This document shows, one piece after another, positions 36,742-45,432 of a DNA stretch of 46,321 bases. Source of the stretch: Actinomycetota bacterium (GTDB lineage Bacteria; Actinomycetota; Actinomycetes; Nanopelagicales; Nanopelagicaceae); the NCBI GenBank assembly GCA_026392825.1, contig JAPLBF010000002.1, positions 1 to 46,321 of the forward strand, given 5' to 3'. How positions within the stretch are numbered: position 1 is the first letter of the stretch; every line of letters starts with the position of its first letter. The position numbers were made by a program, and so were the translations under genes. Under the pieces are notes generated by a model. The model did no database searches. It was not told the origin of the DNA and saw nothing but the letters and a program-made list of their open reading frames with translations.

Positions 36742-37977
36742 TCGTGCACCTGCAGTTAAATACAGCACTGCCACAATTAATGGAACCAGGAAGGCATCTC
36801 CTGAATTTGGTAACAACAAGGCAGCAATTACCGCGCCCGAAACAATCGCCCCATTAACGACTACATCGTAGACAGAGAAAACTCGACCGCGATAGATGTC
36901 ATCAATTTTTGATTGAACTAAAGCATCGTTAGTCACCTTTAAACTCTGCCCAAATAAAGCAGTGACAAAAGCGGCGCAAGCTAAGGTCAATGGCGTACGG
37001 GTAAAGACAATAAAGAGTGGACCCAAAGTACTGGCCGCCATTGCAAAGCGCATCCAGCGGTGTCTACCAACTTTTCTTACGCCATAAGGAGCGATAACTG
37101 CGCCAACTACAAAGCCGCACGCAGCAATCGAAAGAACAAAACTAAGTCCAGCCAAACCTGCTTCGTTATCTGCAGGATCATGAAAAGTATTTCGTTCCAG
37201 TAACAATGCAATTAAAGTTAAAGCAGTTATTCCACCGCGGTTTACAGCAACTGCAGCAATCCCGCGTGCAGTATCCATATTTTGACGTAGGAATTTAACT
37301 CCCTCCCGCATTTCAATTAACCCTTGCGAGAAACTAGCGTTCTTTATCTCGTGATCAAGCGGACCGATCTCCCGCTTTTTCAAAGTTGCGGCGAAGAACG
37401 CGGCTAAGAGATAGCCAACTGCACCTGCCAAAATAATGAATCCATCGGCGTGATCTGCACTGGTTAAACCATCTAATAAGCGGCGCAAGCCCAAACCAAT
37501 ACCACCACCCAGAACTACAAAGACAGAACCACCGGTCACCGCTAAAGCATTTGCGGTGATTAGAGATTTGCTTTCAATCATCAACGGTATGCCAGCAGAA
37601 AGCCCGGCAAGAATTAATCGGTTGATACCAAAAGCCACCAAAACAAAAATAGTTAATTCAACTCCGGTCTTTCCTTCAAAAATTAATAATGAAACCACCG
37701 TAAGCGTTACCGCACGAATTAGATTTGAATACGCAATAGCTCGTTGTCTGGAAACTCGATCTAGGATTGTTCCAACAAAAGGACCAATTACTGAATATGG
37801 AAGTAAGACAACGGCAAATGCAAGCGCGGCACTCAATGCGTTTGCTTGACGTTCCGGAGAGAAAATTACGAAAGATGCCAATGCGCTTTGAAATACCCCA
37901 TCGGTCATTTGGCCAGTCCAGCGAACGCGTAACAGCCGCGAAAACTTGCGATCCGTTAGGAGTTGCCAAACGTTCAT
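36700..37977 (-). CDS. MFS transporter
   Basis: Major facilitator membrane transporter of 425 aa with about 12 transmembrane helices, start ATG 37977 (MNVWQLLTDRKFSRLLRVRW). The family loop appears as FVGTILDRVSRQRAIAYSN between helices 2 and 3. A TTG ten codons upstream is possible but ATG is preceded by TACCCT and 6 nt, the leaderless geometry seen elsewhere. Substrate unknown; overall look is that of a drug/efflux-type permease. The 3' end overlaps cca antisense by 42 bp. Confidence 0.85.
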   Translation of the reverse strand: MNVWQLLTDRKFSRLLRVRWTGQMTDGVFQSALASFVIFSPERQANALSAALAFAVVLLPYSVIGPFVGTILDRVSRQRAIAYSNLIRAVTLTVVSLLIFEGKTGVELTIFVLVAFGINRLILAGLSAGIPLMIESKSLITANALAVTGGSVFVVLGGGIGLGLRRLLDGLTSADHADGFIILAGAVGYLLAAFFAATLKKREIGPLDHEIKNASFSQGLIEMREGVKFLRQNMDTARGIAAVAVNRGGITALTLIALLLERNTFHDPADNEAGLAGLSFVLSIAACGFVVGAVIAPYGVRKVGRHRWMRFAMAASTLGPLFIVFTRTPLTLACAAFVTALFGQSLKVTNDALVQSKIDDIYRGRVFSVYDVVVNGAIVSGAVIAALLLPNSGDAFLVPLIVAVLYLTAGARLLRGRVFFAPPIK

Positions 37978-37983
37978 AGCGAA

Positions 37984-37989
37984 AGGGTA
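37984..37989 (-). promoter_or_regulatory. -10 hexamer TACCCT of leaderless MFS gene
   Basis: The minus strand reads TACCCT, 6 nt, ATG 37977; it supports ATG 37977 over the upstream TTG. Confidence 0.55.
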
Positions 37990-38015
37990 GTCGGGCGAAG
38001 TACTCAAAAGGGGTT

Positions 38016-38021
38016 TATCCT
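38016..38021 (+). promoter_or_regulatory. -10 hexamer TATCCT upstream of DUF5318 gene
   Basis: TATCCT, 9 nt, ATG 38031; no ribosome site. The transcript would have a leader of only a few nucleotides or none. Confidence 0.45.
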
Positions 38022-38030
38022 TCTCCTATT

Positions 38031-38444
38031 ATGAAATCTAAGCGAGCGTTCATCGATTATTCACTCGATAAGCGCGCCACCTTATTGGCGTTATTTCGCG
38101 GAGTTGTAGATGCCTGCGATGCCGATCCATATTTAATTAGGGCGGCGAAATACCACGGAGAAAAAACCTCACGCAAGTGTCCAGTCTGCAAGAAAGATTC
38201 TTTAGTTGAGCTTCGTTACACATTTGGCGATCAACTGGGTCAATTCTCAGGTCGCATTAAGACTGAAATTGAATTACTCGAAATGGAGAAAGAATTTGGA
38301 GAATTCGCGGTGTATATCGTGGAAGTCTGTCGCGATTGCTCGTGGAACCATTTATGCGCTTCCTACCTATTGGGTGATGGATCCGAGAGAAAGCCACCCC
38401 GTCGAGTGCGCACCTTGGAAGATGAAGATTGGGTTAAAGGGTAA
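38031..38444 (+). CDS. DUF5318 zinc-ribbon protein
   Basis: A 137-aa actinobacterial protein of unknown function, recognised as DUF5318 by its form and its place before a class A PBP. Two cysteine pairs, CPVC (about residue 50) and CRDC (about 102), plus a later Cys look like a zinc ribbon. No membrane segment. Its stop codon is part of the -10 of the following PBP gene. Confidence 0.8.
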   Translation: MKSKRAFIDYSLDKRATLLALFRGVVDACDADPYLIRAAKYHGEKTSRKCPVCKKDSLVELRYTFGDQLGQFSGRIKTEIELLEMEKEFGEFAVYIVEVCRDCSWNHLCASYLLGDGSERKPPRRVRTLEDEDWVKG

Positions 38445-38447
38445 CCT
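38442..38447 (+). promoter_or_regulatory. -10 hexamer TAACCT of leaderless PBP gene
   Basis: TAACCT, TTAGAA, ATG 38454. The first three bases are the stop codon of the DUF5318 gene, so terminator, stop and promoter are fused. Confidence 0.5.
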
Positions 38448-38453
38448 TTAGAA

Positions 38454-40364
38454 ATGATCCGCAGAAAGCTTATTCGCGCCGCCATTTTCCTGGCCGGCTT
38501 TGGCTTTATTGCAGGCTCAACACTTTTCGCTTTCGCGTGGTTTACCGTTTCCATTCCAGATCCAAACGCTTATGTAAATAGTCAATCGACAATTATTCAA
38601 TATTCAAACGGTGAAGAAATTGGGCGCATCGGTTCGCAGAACCGTCAGATTCTCCCGCTGGCAAAAATTCCTTTAGATTTGCGTAATGCAGTAATGGCCG
38701 CTGAAGATCGTAACTATTATTCCAATAAAGCATTTAGCGTTACAGGTATTGCTCGAGCGCTATTAAATAATTTAAAGTCGGGTAATTTAAATGGTGAAGG
38801 CGGATCTACGATCACACAGCAATATGCCAAGACCGCCTTCTTATCTCCAAGCAGAACCATTCAGCGAAAAATCAAGGAACTTGTAATTTCCTTAAAGCTG
38901 GAGAATTCACTTTCAAAAGATCAAATCTTGGAAAACTACTTGAATACTATTTACTTTGGCCGCGGGTCTTATGGAGTGCAAACAGCAGCTCAACAATATT
39001 TCAATCGTAACGCGGATCAACTCTCGCTATCTCAGATAGCTGTCGTTGCAAGTATTTTGCGTTCACCGGGTTATTACGATCCTTCACTCTCGAAAGAGAA
39101 TGAAGTGCGTCTAAAAAATAGATTTGAATATGTCATAAAAGGAATGCTTGACAAGGAGTGGATAACTCCTGAAGAAGCCGCCAAAGTTAAATTCCCAACC
39201 GTTATTCCACGCACTAAATCGGGACAACTCAGTGGCCCTAAAGGACATATCGTTGCTGCAGTACAAAAAGAGATGGGCAAACTTGGATTTACCGAAGACC
39301 AACTTCTGGTTGGTGGACTTGTAATTAAAACTACCCTGGATCAAAAGGCTCAGCAGTCGGCAGTTGATGCAGTAACAAAGTTATATCCAAAGAAAGCCCC
39401 CGATAATTTACACATCGGTCTTGCTGCAATACGTCCGGGCACTGGAGAAATTATTGCAATGTACGGTGGTGCTGATTATTTAGAGCGCCAGTTAAATGAT
39501 GCGACACAGTCAATTGCGCTAGCCGGCTCTACTTTTAAGCCCTTTGCGATAGTCGCTGCCCTTGAAGCAGGAATTCCGCTCACATCAATGTGGAATGGCG
39601 ATTCTCCGCAAACATTTGATGATCTTGGCAAACCGTATGAAGTTTCTAATTACGGCAATGAAGGTTGGGGCCAAATTGATTTATTGGAGGCCACAAAGCA
39701 CTCGGTAAATACAGTATTTGTTCCATTGGGACAGTTTGCAGGGCTAGAGAAAGTTATAGATGTAGCTCGTCGTGCAGGAATTCCGGAGTCAATCGCAATG
39801 GTTCCTGCTCCATCAGTTGTGCTCGGCGTTGCGAGTCCACACGTAATAGATGTAGCCAGTGCTTACGCAACTTTCGCGGCCCAAGGTATTTATTCAAAAC
39901 CTTATTTGATCGCATCGGTGACCGGACCAAATAAAGGCGTTCTCTTTGAAGGAGAATCACAAACGCAAGAAGTATTTTCCAAAGATGTAATGGCAGACTT
40001 AACATATGCACTTAAAGGGACAGTAACTGGTGGAACTGGCGCGGCGGCTTTAAAGCTGGGCCGCCCTGCAGCTGGTAAAACCGGAACGAGCCAATCAAAT
40101 GCATCGGCTTGGTTTAGCGCATACACGCCACAACTTGCTGCATCCGTTGCCCTCTTCCGCGATAGCGCATCAGAATCACTAAATGGAATCGGTGGCTTAA
40201 CTTCTGTTACGGGCGGAACTTTCCCGGCACGAATTTGGACCGCGTTTATGAAGGGCGCGCTTAAAGGTCAGCCAATAATGAGTTTTCCTGCCCCAGCAAA
40301 TGTGGGTGGGCTCGAACCAATTGTTATGACTAGCGGCGGAATTCAAGAGAGAAAACCGAAGTAA
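38454..40364 (+). CDS. Class A penicillin-binding protein (glycosyltransferase/transpeptidase)
   Basis: Bifunctional peptidoglycan synthase of 636 aa, in the syntenic position of mycobacterial ponA1. An N-terminal membrane anchor (AAIFLAGFGFIAGSTLFAFA) precedes the GT51 domain: MAAEDRNYYSNKAFS (catalytic Glu), GGSTITQQYAKTAFLSP, LENYLNTIYFGRGSYGVQTA. The transpeptidase domain has all three motifs: S359TFK362, S417VN419 and K542TGT545. It lacks the long N- and C-terminal extensions of PonA1. Possibly leaderless. The GT87 gene starts directly after its stop. Confidence 0.96.
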   Translation: MIRRKLIRAAIFLAGFGFIAGSTLFAFAWFTVSIPDPNAYVNSQSTIIQYSNGEEIGRIGSQNRQILPLAKIPLDLRNAVMAAEDRNYYSNKAFSVTGIARALLNNLKSGNLNGEGGSTITQQYAKTAFLSPSRTIQRKIKELVISLKLENSLSKDQILENYLNTIYFGRGSYGVQTAAQQYFNRNADQLSLSQIAVVASILRSPGYYDPSLSKENEVRLKNRFEYVIKGMLDKEWITPEEAAKVKFPTVIPRTKSGQLSGPKGHIVAAVQKEMGKLGFTEDQLLVGGLVIKTTLDQKAQQSAVDAVTKLYPKKAPDNLHIGLAAIRPGTGEIIAMYGGADYLERQLNDATQSIALAGSTFKPFAIVAALEAGIPLTSMWNGDSPQTFDDLGKPYEVSNYGNEGWGQIDLLEATKHSVNTVFVPLGQFAGLEKVIDVARRAGIPESIAMVPAPSVVLGVASPHVIDVASAYATFAAQGIYSKPYLIASVTGPNKGVLFEGESQTQEVFSKDVMADLTYALKGTVTGGTGAAALKLGRPAAGKTGTSQSNASAWFSAYTPQLAASVALFRDSASESLNGIGGLTSVTGGTFPARIWTAFMKGALKGQPIMSFPAPANVGGLEPIVMTSGGIQERKPK

Positions 40365-41585
40365 GTGTTGCAAGCAAGAACCAGAGCGATAATTGCTCTT
40401 GCGCTTTTTGCTTCGCTAATTAGTTTCGCAAAATTTAATAGCTGCGAAAGTTCCGGTTGGGCTACACCTGATCAATATGTGCACGTGTGCTATTCGGATA
40501 TACCCGCTTTATTTGGTGAAAGAGGCCTATCTAAAGGCGATTGGGCCTATTCAAATGGAGAAGACTCTGTGGAATACCCAGTCGTTACCGGAACAATAAT
40601 GTGGGCTCTGGCGCAGATAACTCCAAGTGGCGATGGTTCAGTAAATAAATATTTCTATATAAATATATTTTTTCTTGCACTTCTATTTATAGTTATCTCG
40701 CTGATTATCTTTAAATGGCGACCAGAATTTTCTTACTTATACCCATTGGCTCCGGCAGGAATTGCATCGCTCTATATCAACTGGGATCTATGGGCAATTA
40801 TTTCAATGGTTGGGGCGATTTATTGGTTTGATCGTAAGAAACTAGATCTAAGTGAGCTTACACTTGGAATCTCAATCTCGACAAAGTTTATGCCGATTTT
40901 CTTGCTCTTCCCTATCATTTTAATTTTTATGCGTCGCAATCAATTGCGGGGCTCAATCCGATATTTAGTGATCACCTTTTTCACTTTTGCGGCAATTAAC
41001 TTGCCGGTTTACTTAACCACTCCTGAGGGATGGCTACGTTTTTATCAATTGAATTTATCGCGCGGCTCTGATTGGGGATCGCTTTGGTATGCCCTGACAT
41101 CATTGGGCGTGAATTTACCAAGCTTGAATTACTTATCAATTCTATTTTTACTAATTGGATTTGCGGCAATCGCTATCTATATTTTTGACCTACGGAATAC
41201 ACCATCACTTGCCTCACTTAGCTTTATAGTTTTAGCAACAGTCATGTGCGCCAGTAAGGTTTATTCACCGCAATATGTTTTATGGTTAATTCCACTCGCC
41301 GTGATCGCTCTTTCCGATAAACGCGATTTACATGCGTTCTGGATCTGGCAAGGCGCGGAAGTTATTTATCACATCGCAATTTGGCAACATCTTGCCGGCG
41401 TCACCGGTGCAAAGTTTGGTTTGCCGCTCTACGGATACGCGCTAATTACCTTGCTTCGAATAGCTGCCACCATCTATCTGATCGCGATCTTCGTCCGGCG
41501 CGGGCTGGCTGGCGGTACCCAGGGGCCTCTTGCCCACAGATCCTTGCGTGAATTTCTCTTTGAAAGCGGCAACGCGTACCCTTAA
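40365..41585 (+). CDS. GT87/DUF2029-type polyprenyl-phosphate glycosyltransferase
   Basis: A 406-aa integral membrane protein with about ten helices, resembling GT-C fold DUF2029 (GT87) enzymes that use polyprenyl-phosphate sugars to build envelope glycans; mycobacterial Rv0051 sits in the same place. An early extracytoplasmic loop with acidic residues (SDIPALFGERGLSKGDWAYS, EDSVEYPVVTG) resembles the catalytic first loop of GT-C enzymes, and WDLWAIISMVGAIYWFDRKK matches the family core. It starts with GTG immediately after the PBP stop, so it is co-expressed. Donor and acceptor are unknown. Confidence 0.78.
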   Translation: MLQARTRAIIALALFASLISFAKFNSCESSGWATPDQYVHVCYSDIPALFGERGLSKGDWAYSNGEDSVEYPVVTGTIMWALAQITPSGDGSVNKYFYINIFFLALLFIVISLIIFKWRPEFSYLYPLAPAGIASLYINWDLWAIISMVGAIYWFDRKKLDLSELTLGISISTKFMPIFLLFPIILIFMRRNQLRGSIRYLVITFFTFAAINLPVYLTTPEGWLRFYQLNLSRGSDWGSLWYALTSLGVNLPSLNYLSILFLLIGFAAIAIYIFDLRNTPSLASLSFIVLATVMCASKVYSPQYVLWLIPLAVIALSDKRDLHAFWIWQGAEVIYHIAIWQHLAGVTGAKFGLPLYGYALITLLRIAATIYLIAIFVRRGLAGGTQGPLAHRSLREFLFESGNAYP

Positions 41586-41690
41586 CCCTTCAGCGCCAGG
41601 CCCCCTTCGGGGGTTAAAACGTTGAAGCACTAACCCTCCTGTCACGGAAATACCGTGGCCGTTTTAGTCCAGAGGAGGTCGGGTTAACGC
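41586..41690 (+). promoter_or_regulatory. rpsF leader RNA, possible S6:S18 autoregulatory element
   Basis: The 105-nt gap is strongly structured. CCCCC-TTC-GGGGG (41601-41613) forms one hairpin. Then TAACC (41631-41635) can pair with GGTTA (41682-41686) and CTCCT (41636-41640) with AGGAG (41673-41677), enclosing the hairpin CACGG-AAATA-CCGTG (41643-41657). The AGGAGG ribosome site of rpsF is inside this pairing. The S6:S18 complex is known to bind a CCG-containing hairpin in rpsF leaders; ACCGTGG fits loosely. Confidence 0.5.
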
Positions 41691-41975
41691 ATGCGTCACT
41701 ATGAATTAATGGTCATTCTTGATCCAGAACTTGAAGAACGCACAGTCACACCAAGCCTTGAGACATATCTCAAGATCATCAAAGATAGCGGTGGCACCGT
41801 AAATAAGCTTGACCTTTGGGGCAAGCGCCGTATGTCATTTGAAATCTTGAAAAAAGGCGAAGGTATCTACGCAGTTGTTGATATGAACTGCGAACCAGCC
41901 GCAATCAAAGAGTTGGATCGCCAACTTAATTTGAATGAATCGGTATTGCGCACAAAGGTTATACGTCCCGAATAA
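41691..41975 (+). CDS. rpsF: 30S ribosomal protein S6
   Basis: 94-aa S6, beginning [19 protein letters not shown] with core [20 protein letters not shown] and [21 protein letters not shown]6 pairs with S18 on 16S rRNA. It is the first gene of rpsF-ssb-rpsR-rplI, preceded by a structured leader. The GAGGAGG site is rather far (12 nt) from ATG. Confidence 0.97.
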   Translation: MRHYELMVILDPELEERTVTPSLETYLKIIKDSGGTVNKLDLWGKRRMSFEILKKGEGIYAVVDMNCEPAAIKELDRQLNLNESVLRTKVIRPE

Positions 41976-42082
41976 TCCACAGTTAGGGAGCGTCGCTCCT
42001 TAATTGTCACTCGTTGACGATAATTTAAAGCAAGGACTCCACCAGTAGATAAGTCTCAGTGAACTGAGAGAAGAGGTAAAAA

Positions 42083-42592
42083 ATGGCAGCAGGAGATACA
42101 ACAATCACAATGATCGGCAACCTAGTTGACGATCCCGAGCTTCGTTTCACACCATCAGGTGCGGCCGTTGCGAAATTTCGCGTTGCCTCAACACCTCGTT
42201 ATCTAGATAAGACAACAAATGAATGGAAAGATGGCGAGAGCCTCTTCCTTCAATGTCAGATCTGGCGTCAAGCTGCTGAGAACGTTGCAGAATCGCTAAC
42301 CAAAGGAATGCGCGTCATTCTCTCTGGTCGCCTAAAGCAGCGTTCTTATGAAACTAAAGAAGGTGAAAAGCGCACAGTATTTGAGGTAGAAGTTGATGAA
42401 GTTGGTCCATCACTACGTAACGCAACTGCAAAAGTGACTCGTGCACAACGCGCAGGCGGAACAAGTGGCGGATTCTCTGCACCAGCTGCAACCGGAGGAG
42501 AATCTTTTAACGAAGATCCTTGGGCTGCTGCTTCAACTACAAGTGCAGGCGGCGGATGGGCAACCACCACTTCCGAAGAACCACCGTTCTAA
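42083..42592 (+). CDS. ssb: Single-stranded DNA-binding protein
   Basis: SSB of 169 aa: OB fold ([60 protein letters not shown]), a Gly/Ala/Ser-rich flexible linker and an acidic aromatic tip ending SEEPPF that recruits partner proteins. GAGAAGAGG lies before ATG. Position between rpsF and rpsR is the standard one. Confidence 0.97.
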   Translation: MAAGDTTITMIGNLVDDPELRFTPSGAAVAKFRVASTPRYLDKTTNEWKDGESLFLQCQIWRQAAENVAESLTKGMRVILSGRLKQRSYETKEGEKRTVFEVEVDEVGPSLRNATAKVTRAQRAGGTSGGFSAPAATGGESFNEDPWAAASTTSAGGGWATTTSEEPPF

Positions 42593-42676
42593 AAAGTTTA
42601 AAAAACCTAACCATCCATTCCTAGTTTTATATCAAAGCGATAGAAGAACTAGGGCCCACTTAAAAGGAGCACCACA

Positions 42677-42964
42677 ATGGGAGCAAGAAATAACCGGAAC
42701 CTCAAGGAACCGAAGAATAAGGGCGCAAAAGCTGCTGCCCTAAATAAGAAGTTCAAGAAGAAGCCTTGCAGCTTCTGTCGCGACAAGGTGACATATATCG
42801 ATTACAAGGATATCGCCACCCTTCGCAAGTACATCTCAGATCGCGGCAAGATCCGCGCTCGCCGCGTCACTGGCGCATGCACACAACACCAACGCTCGGT
42901 TGCAACAGCTGTTAAGAACAGCCGCGAAGTTGCACTCTTGCCTTACACATCGACAGCTCGCTAA
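42677..42964 (+). CDS. rpsR: 30S ribosomal protein S18
   Basis: 95-aa S18 with a basic N-terminal extension ([20 protein letters not shown]), CSFCRDK and [20 protein letters not shown], then [20 protein letters not shown]. The CxxC plus later Cys suggests a cysteine-containing, possibly zinc-binding, paralogue type. AAAAGGAG lies 8 nt before ATG. Confidence 0.97.
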   Translation: MGARNNRNLKEPKNKGAKAAALNKKFKKKPCSFCRDKVTYIDYKDIATLRKYISDRGKIRARRVTGACTQHQRSVATAVKNSREVALLPYTSTAR

Positions 42965-42978
42965 AGGGGAATGACAAA

Positions 42979-43428
42979 ATGAAACTCATCCTTACTCGCG
43001 AAGTTGCAAAGGTCGGTTCAGCCGGCGATGTAGTAACTGTCAAAGATGGCTACGCACGCAACTTCTTGTTGCCACGTGGCGTTGCAATTGCATGGTCACT
43101 CGGTGGCGAAAAGCAGATCGAAGGAATCCGTCGCGCTCGCGCTGCACGTGAAGTCCGCGATATCGATCACGCTAAAGAGATCAAGGCATCACTAGAAAAT
43201 GCATCAGTTATCGTCAACGTAAAAGCTGGCACAGCTGGTCGCCTATTCGGTTCTGTCACAGATAAGGACATCGCTGCAGCCATCAAGGCAGTCGCCGGTG
43301 TCGATATCGATCGTCACAGTATTAAGACTGCTGGACATATCAAGAAGGCTGGAGATCACACAGTTAAGGTTTCACTTGCACATTCAGTTGTTGCAACAGT
43401 TACCGTGACAGTGGTTGCAGTTAAGTAA
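42979..43428 (+). CDS. rplI: 50S ribosomal protein L9
   Basis: 149-aa L9 with the N-terminal signature KVGSAGDVVTVKDGYARNFL and LPRG, the long connecting helix and the C-terminal RNA-binding lobe (GRLFGSVTDKDIAAAI). The gene ends the rpsF operon; a strong terminator follows 12 nt later. Confidence 0.97.
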   Translation: MKLILTREVAKVGSAGDVVTVKDGYARNFLLPRGVAIAWSLGGEKQIEGIRRARAAREVRDIDHAKEIKASLENASVIVNVKAGTAGRLFGSVTDKDIAAAIKAVAGVDIDRHSIKTAGHIKKAGDHTVKVSLAHSVVATVTVTVVAVK

Positions 43429-43440
43429 ACATTAATAAAT

Positions 43441-43473
43441 AAGGCCTGCCACACAACGTGGCAGGCCTTTTTT
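43441..43473 (+). terminator. Rho-independent terminator of the rpsF-rplI operon
   Basis: AAGGCCTGCCAC (43441-43452) pairs perfectly with GTGGCAGGCCTT (43458-43469) over 12 bp around a 5-nt loop ACAAC, followed by a run of six T (43468-43473). It is the only textbook intrinsic terminator I see in the window. Confidence 0.96.
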
Positions 43474-43518
43474 ATGTGGGTGATTGCGAAAGTAGTAAAA
43501 CAGTGTCAGGCTTGTGTG

Positions 43519-45192
43519 ATGAAGAGAGATAAAATAAAAAAGACTACAAATTTTTTATTTGCTGCAGCCCTTGCGCTTTCTCTTCTATCACCGACAGTAG
43601 CCGCCGCCGCAGTCAAGGCGGGTGGGCCATGCAACAAAGTTGGCCAAGTAGCTACTCAGTCTGGAAAAAAATACACATGCATTAAGAGTGGAAATAAAAA
43701 AATCTGGAATAAAGGAGTTTTGGTTACCAAGGCTGTTCCGGTTCCAACTCCAACTCCAACTCCAACGCCTGCGCCAACTCCTACGATCGACCCAAATAAA
43801 CCAAAACAGGGTCAAAGCTGCCTGAAAAATTCTCAAGATGTAATTGGGTACAACAACCAACTCAAACTAGTAGCGCTGATGTGCAACCAATTCGATGACA
43901 GATATTTCCCTCGTGAAGGGGCCGATGAGGTCGATCAAAGCACTGGTAAATTCAAAAAAGGTCCAATGCAACAAACGACACCACTCGTTGAGTGGAAAGA
44001 GCCTGTAGTAATCAGTACGCGACCAAAAACTGAGATCTCCAATTCGAGCTCACTGGCCGACATTTCTGCTTGCAAGATTGCTGATGCTGGAGCCGTAGGC
44101 GCAATGCCAAGTTATATTCAACAACACTTTGTTTCTGGCTTTGGCTTATATGCAGAAAGAGCGCCGCTAACTCGAAACCCCGTGATCCAATTTGTAACGA
44201 TTGATTTTCCTGATTTGCAAGGTAAGAGAAGCCCTGCCGAAGACCTCAAAGAAGTTACTGATTTTCTTGGAAAATACTGGAGTTCGCAGGTTACAAACCC
44301 AATTACCTTAGATTTTAAAATACCAAGCTCATATATCCGAATGCCGCTAAAGGTAGTGGACTACGGGATGAATATAGATTTCTTCTCTCCAGAATGGCGT
44401 CCAAATACTGCCTTTGATTACGTTCGTGCGGCGGTTAAAGTAGCAGACCCAACCATTGATTTCGCTAAAGCAGATGTCATGGTGATTGCAGTCCCGGCCG
44501 AAGTAACGCGTGCGCAAGTGGCAGCATTTATTGCAGAATCTAGCGAGGCCCGCTTTCCGAATCAGGGATTTCAAACCAGTGAGAAGAAGATTATGAACAC
44601 CCTAGTGATGGCAGGTGCTACTGGCAGTAAAGCTCACGAGTTATTTAACTGGGCTCATGAATTAGGTCATAATTTTGGTTTAACCGATCTTCGAAATACT
44701 CAGAATAAAGCGATGCAGGATCCCTCTGATCTGGGGATTTATGACTTAATGAGTTCCCCGCTAGCTCCAGAACTTTTAGCTTGGAATAGATTTATCGTCG
44801 GTGGGTTAAATGACAATCAGGTTAGATGTGTTTCATCTGGCTCGACAACACATTTAATCAGGCCGGTGGCGATGCCAACTAAGGAAGAAAAGTTAGTTGT
44901 AATTCCGACAGGAAGATTTACAGCGATAGCGGTAGAAAGCCGCAGAGCAATCGGTTTTGATTCTCCAATGGGCACAGCAAGTGAAGGCGTAATTGTTTAC
45001 GAAATCGACACAACCGTTCCTTTTGGACTTTCAACGATGAAGTTGGTCCCCCGAGTCGGTTCTACTGATAAACAATGGAGACGAGATTCAGCTCTTAAAA
45101 TTGGAGATGCGGTTACAACCCAAGGTTGGAAGATCACCGCTGTCGAGACCGGAGATTTTGGAGATGTGGTTAAGGTAGAAAAAATAGGTTAA
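43519..45192 (+). CDS. Secreted M6-like zinc metalloprotease
   Basis: With ATG 43519 the protein is 557 aa and begins with a signal peptide (KKTTNFLFAAALALSLLSPT, Ala-rich cleavage region). A small two-Cys module GGPCNKVGQVATQSGKKYTC follows, then a VPTPTPTPTPAPTPT linker and a second Cys-containing segment. The catalytic motif is H380ELGHNFGLTD390 (HExxHxxGxxD) with a Met-turn-like YDLMS at 408-412, as in immune-inhibitor-A-type and metzincin proteases. The frame is open to 43474, but that start overlaps the terminator. TTGCGA (43484-43489), 17 bp, CAGGCT, 6 nt, ATG supports the chosen start. It sits between rplI and dnaB, usually close neighbours. Confidence 0.82.
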   Translation: MKRDKIKKTTNFLFAAALALSLLSPTVAAAAVKAGGPCNKVGQVATQSGKKYTCIKSGNKKIWNKGVLVTKAVPVPTPTPTPTPAPTPTIDPNKPKQGQSCLKNSQDVIGYNNQLKLVALMCNQFDDRYFPREGADEVDQSTGKFKKGPMQQTTPLVEWKEPVVISTRPKTEISNSSSLADISACKIADAGAVGAMPSYIQQHFVSGFGLYAERAPLTRNPVIQFVTIDFPDLQGKRSPAEDLKEVTDFLGKYWSSQVTNPITLDFKIPSSYIRMPLKVVDYGMNIDFFSPEWRPNTAFDYVRAAVKVADPTIDFAKADVMVIAVPAEVTRAQVAAFIAESSEARFPNQGFQTSEKKIMNTLVMAGATGSKAHELFNWAHELGHNFGLTDLRNTQNKAMQDPSDLGIYDLMSSPLAPELLAWNRFIVGGLNDNQVRCVSSGSTTHLIRPVAMPTKEEKLVVIPTGRFTAIAVESRRAIGFDSPMGTASEGVIVYEIDTTVPFGLSTMKLVPRVGSTDKQWRRDSALKIGDAVTTQGWKITAVETGDFGDVVKVEKIG

Positions 45193-45314
45193 TTTAAAAT
45201 TTGACCCAATCTCAGCAATTGAGAAGTTATAAATTACTTTCATACACAGGGGTTAGGTATAAACACCCCACCGCTGACCTGCGCTTTCCTTAAAAACGAG
45301 CGGAATGGCGAAAG

Positions 45315-45390
45315 TTACCCACACCCCGCGCACAGGGATTTACACAGGAAAATGCGGTTATCCACCTAGTTATGCACACCCTTATCCCCA
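45315..45390 (+). promoter_or_regulatory. DnaA-box array upstream of dnaB
   Basis: Head-to-tail plus-strand 9-mers: TTACCCACA 45315-45323, TTATCCACC 45358-45366, TTATGCACA 45370-45378, TTATCCCCA 45382-45390. The last three start exactly 12 bp apart with 3-bp spacers. The array ends 42 nt before the dnaB start and lies in the 240-bp gap 45193-45432, where no gene is seen. Confidence 0.6.
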
Positions 45391-45432
45391 ACCGCCTTCG
45401 CTTATGTCAGCGCTAAGTGGGAGGTTTCACCC

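Noticed and set aside
41601-41613. CCCCC-TTC-GGGGG hairpin as terminator of the GT87 gene
   Set aside because: Short stem and no T run follows; more likely part of the structured rpsF leader.
43474-43518. ATG 43474 as start of the metalloprotease
   Set aside because: It directly abuts the T tract of the rplI terminator and would place 15 residues before the signal peptide.
43738-43785. ccaact hexamer repeats as a CRISPR or satellite array
   Set aside because: They are in frame and simply encode the Pro-Thr linker of the metalloprotease.
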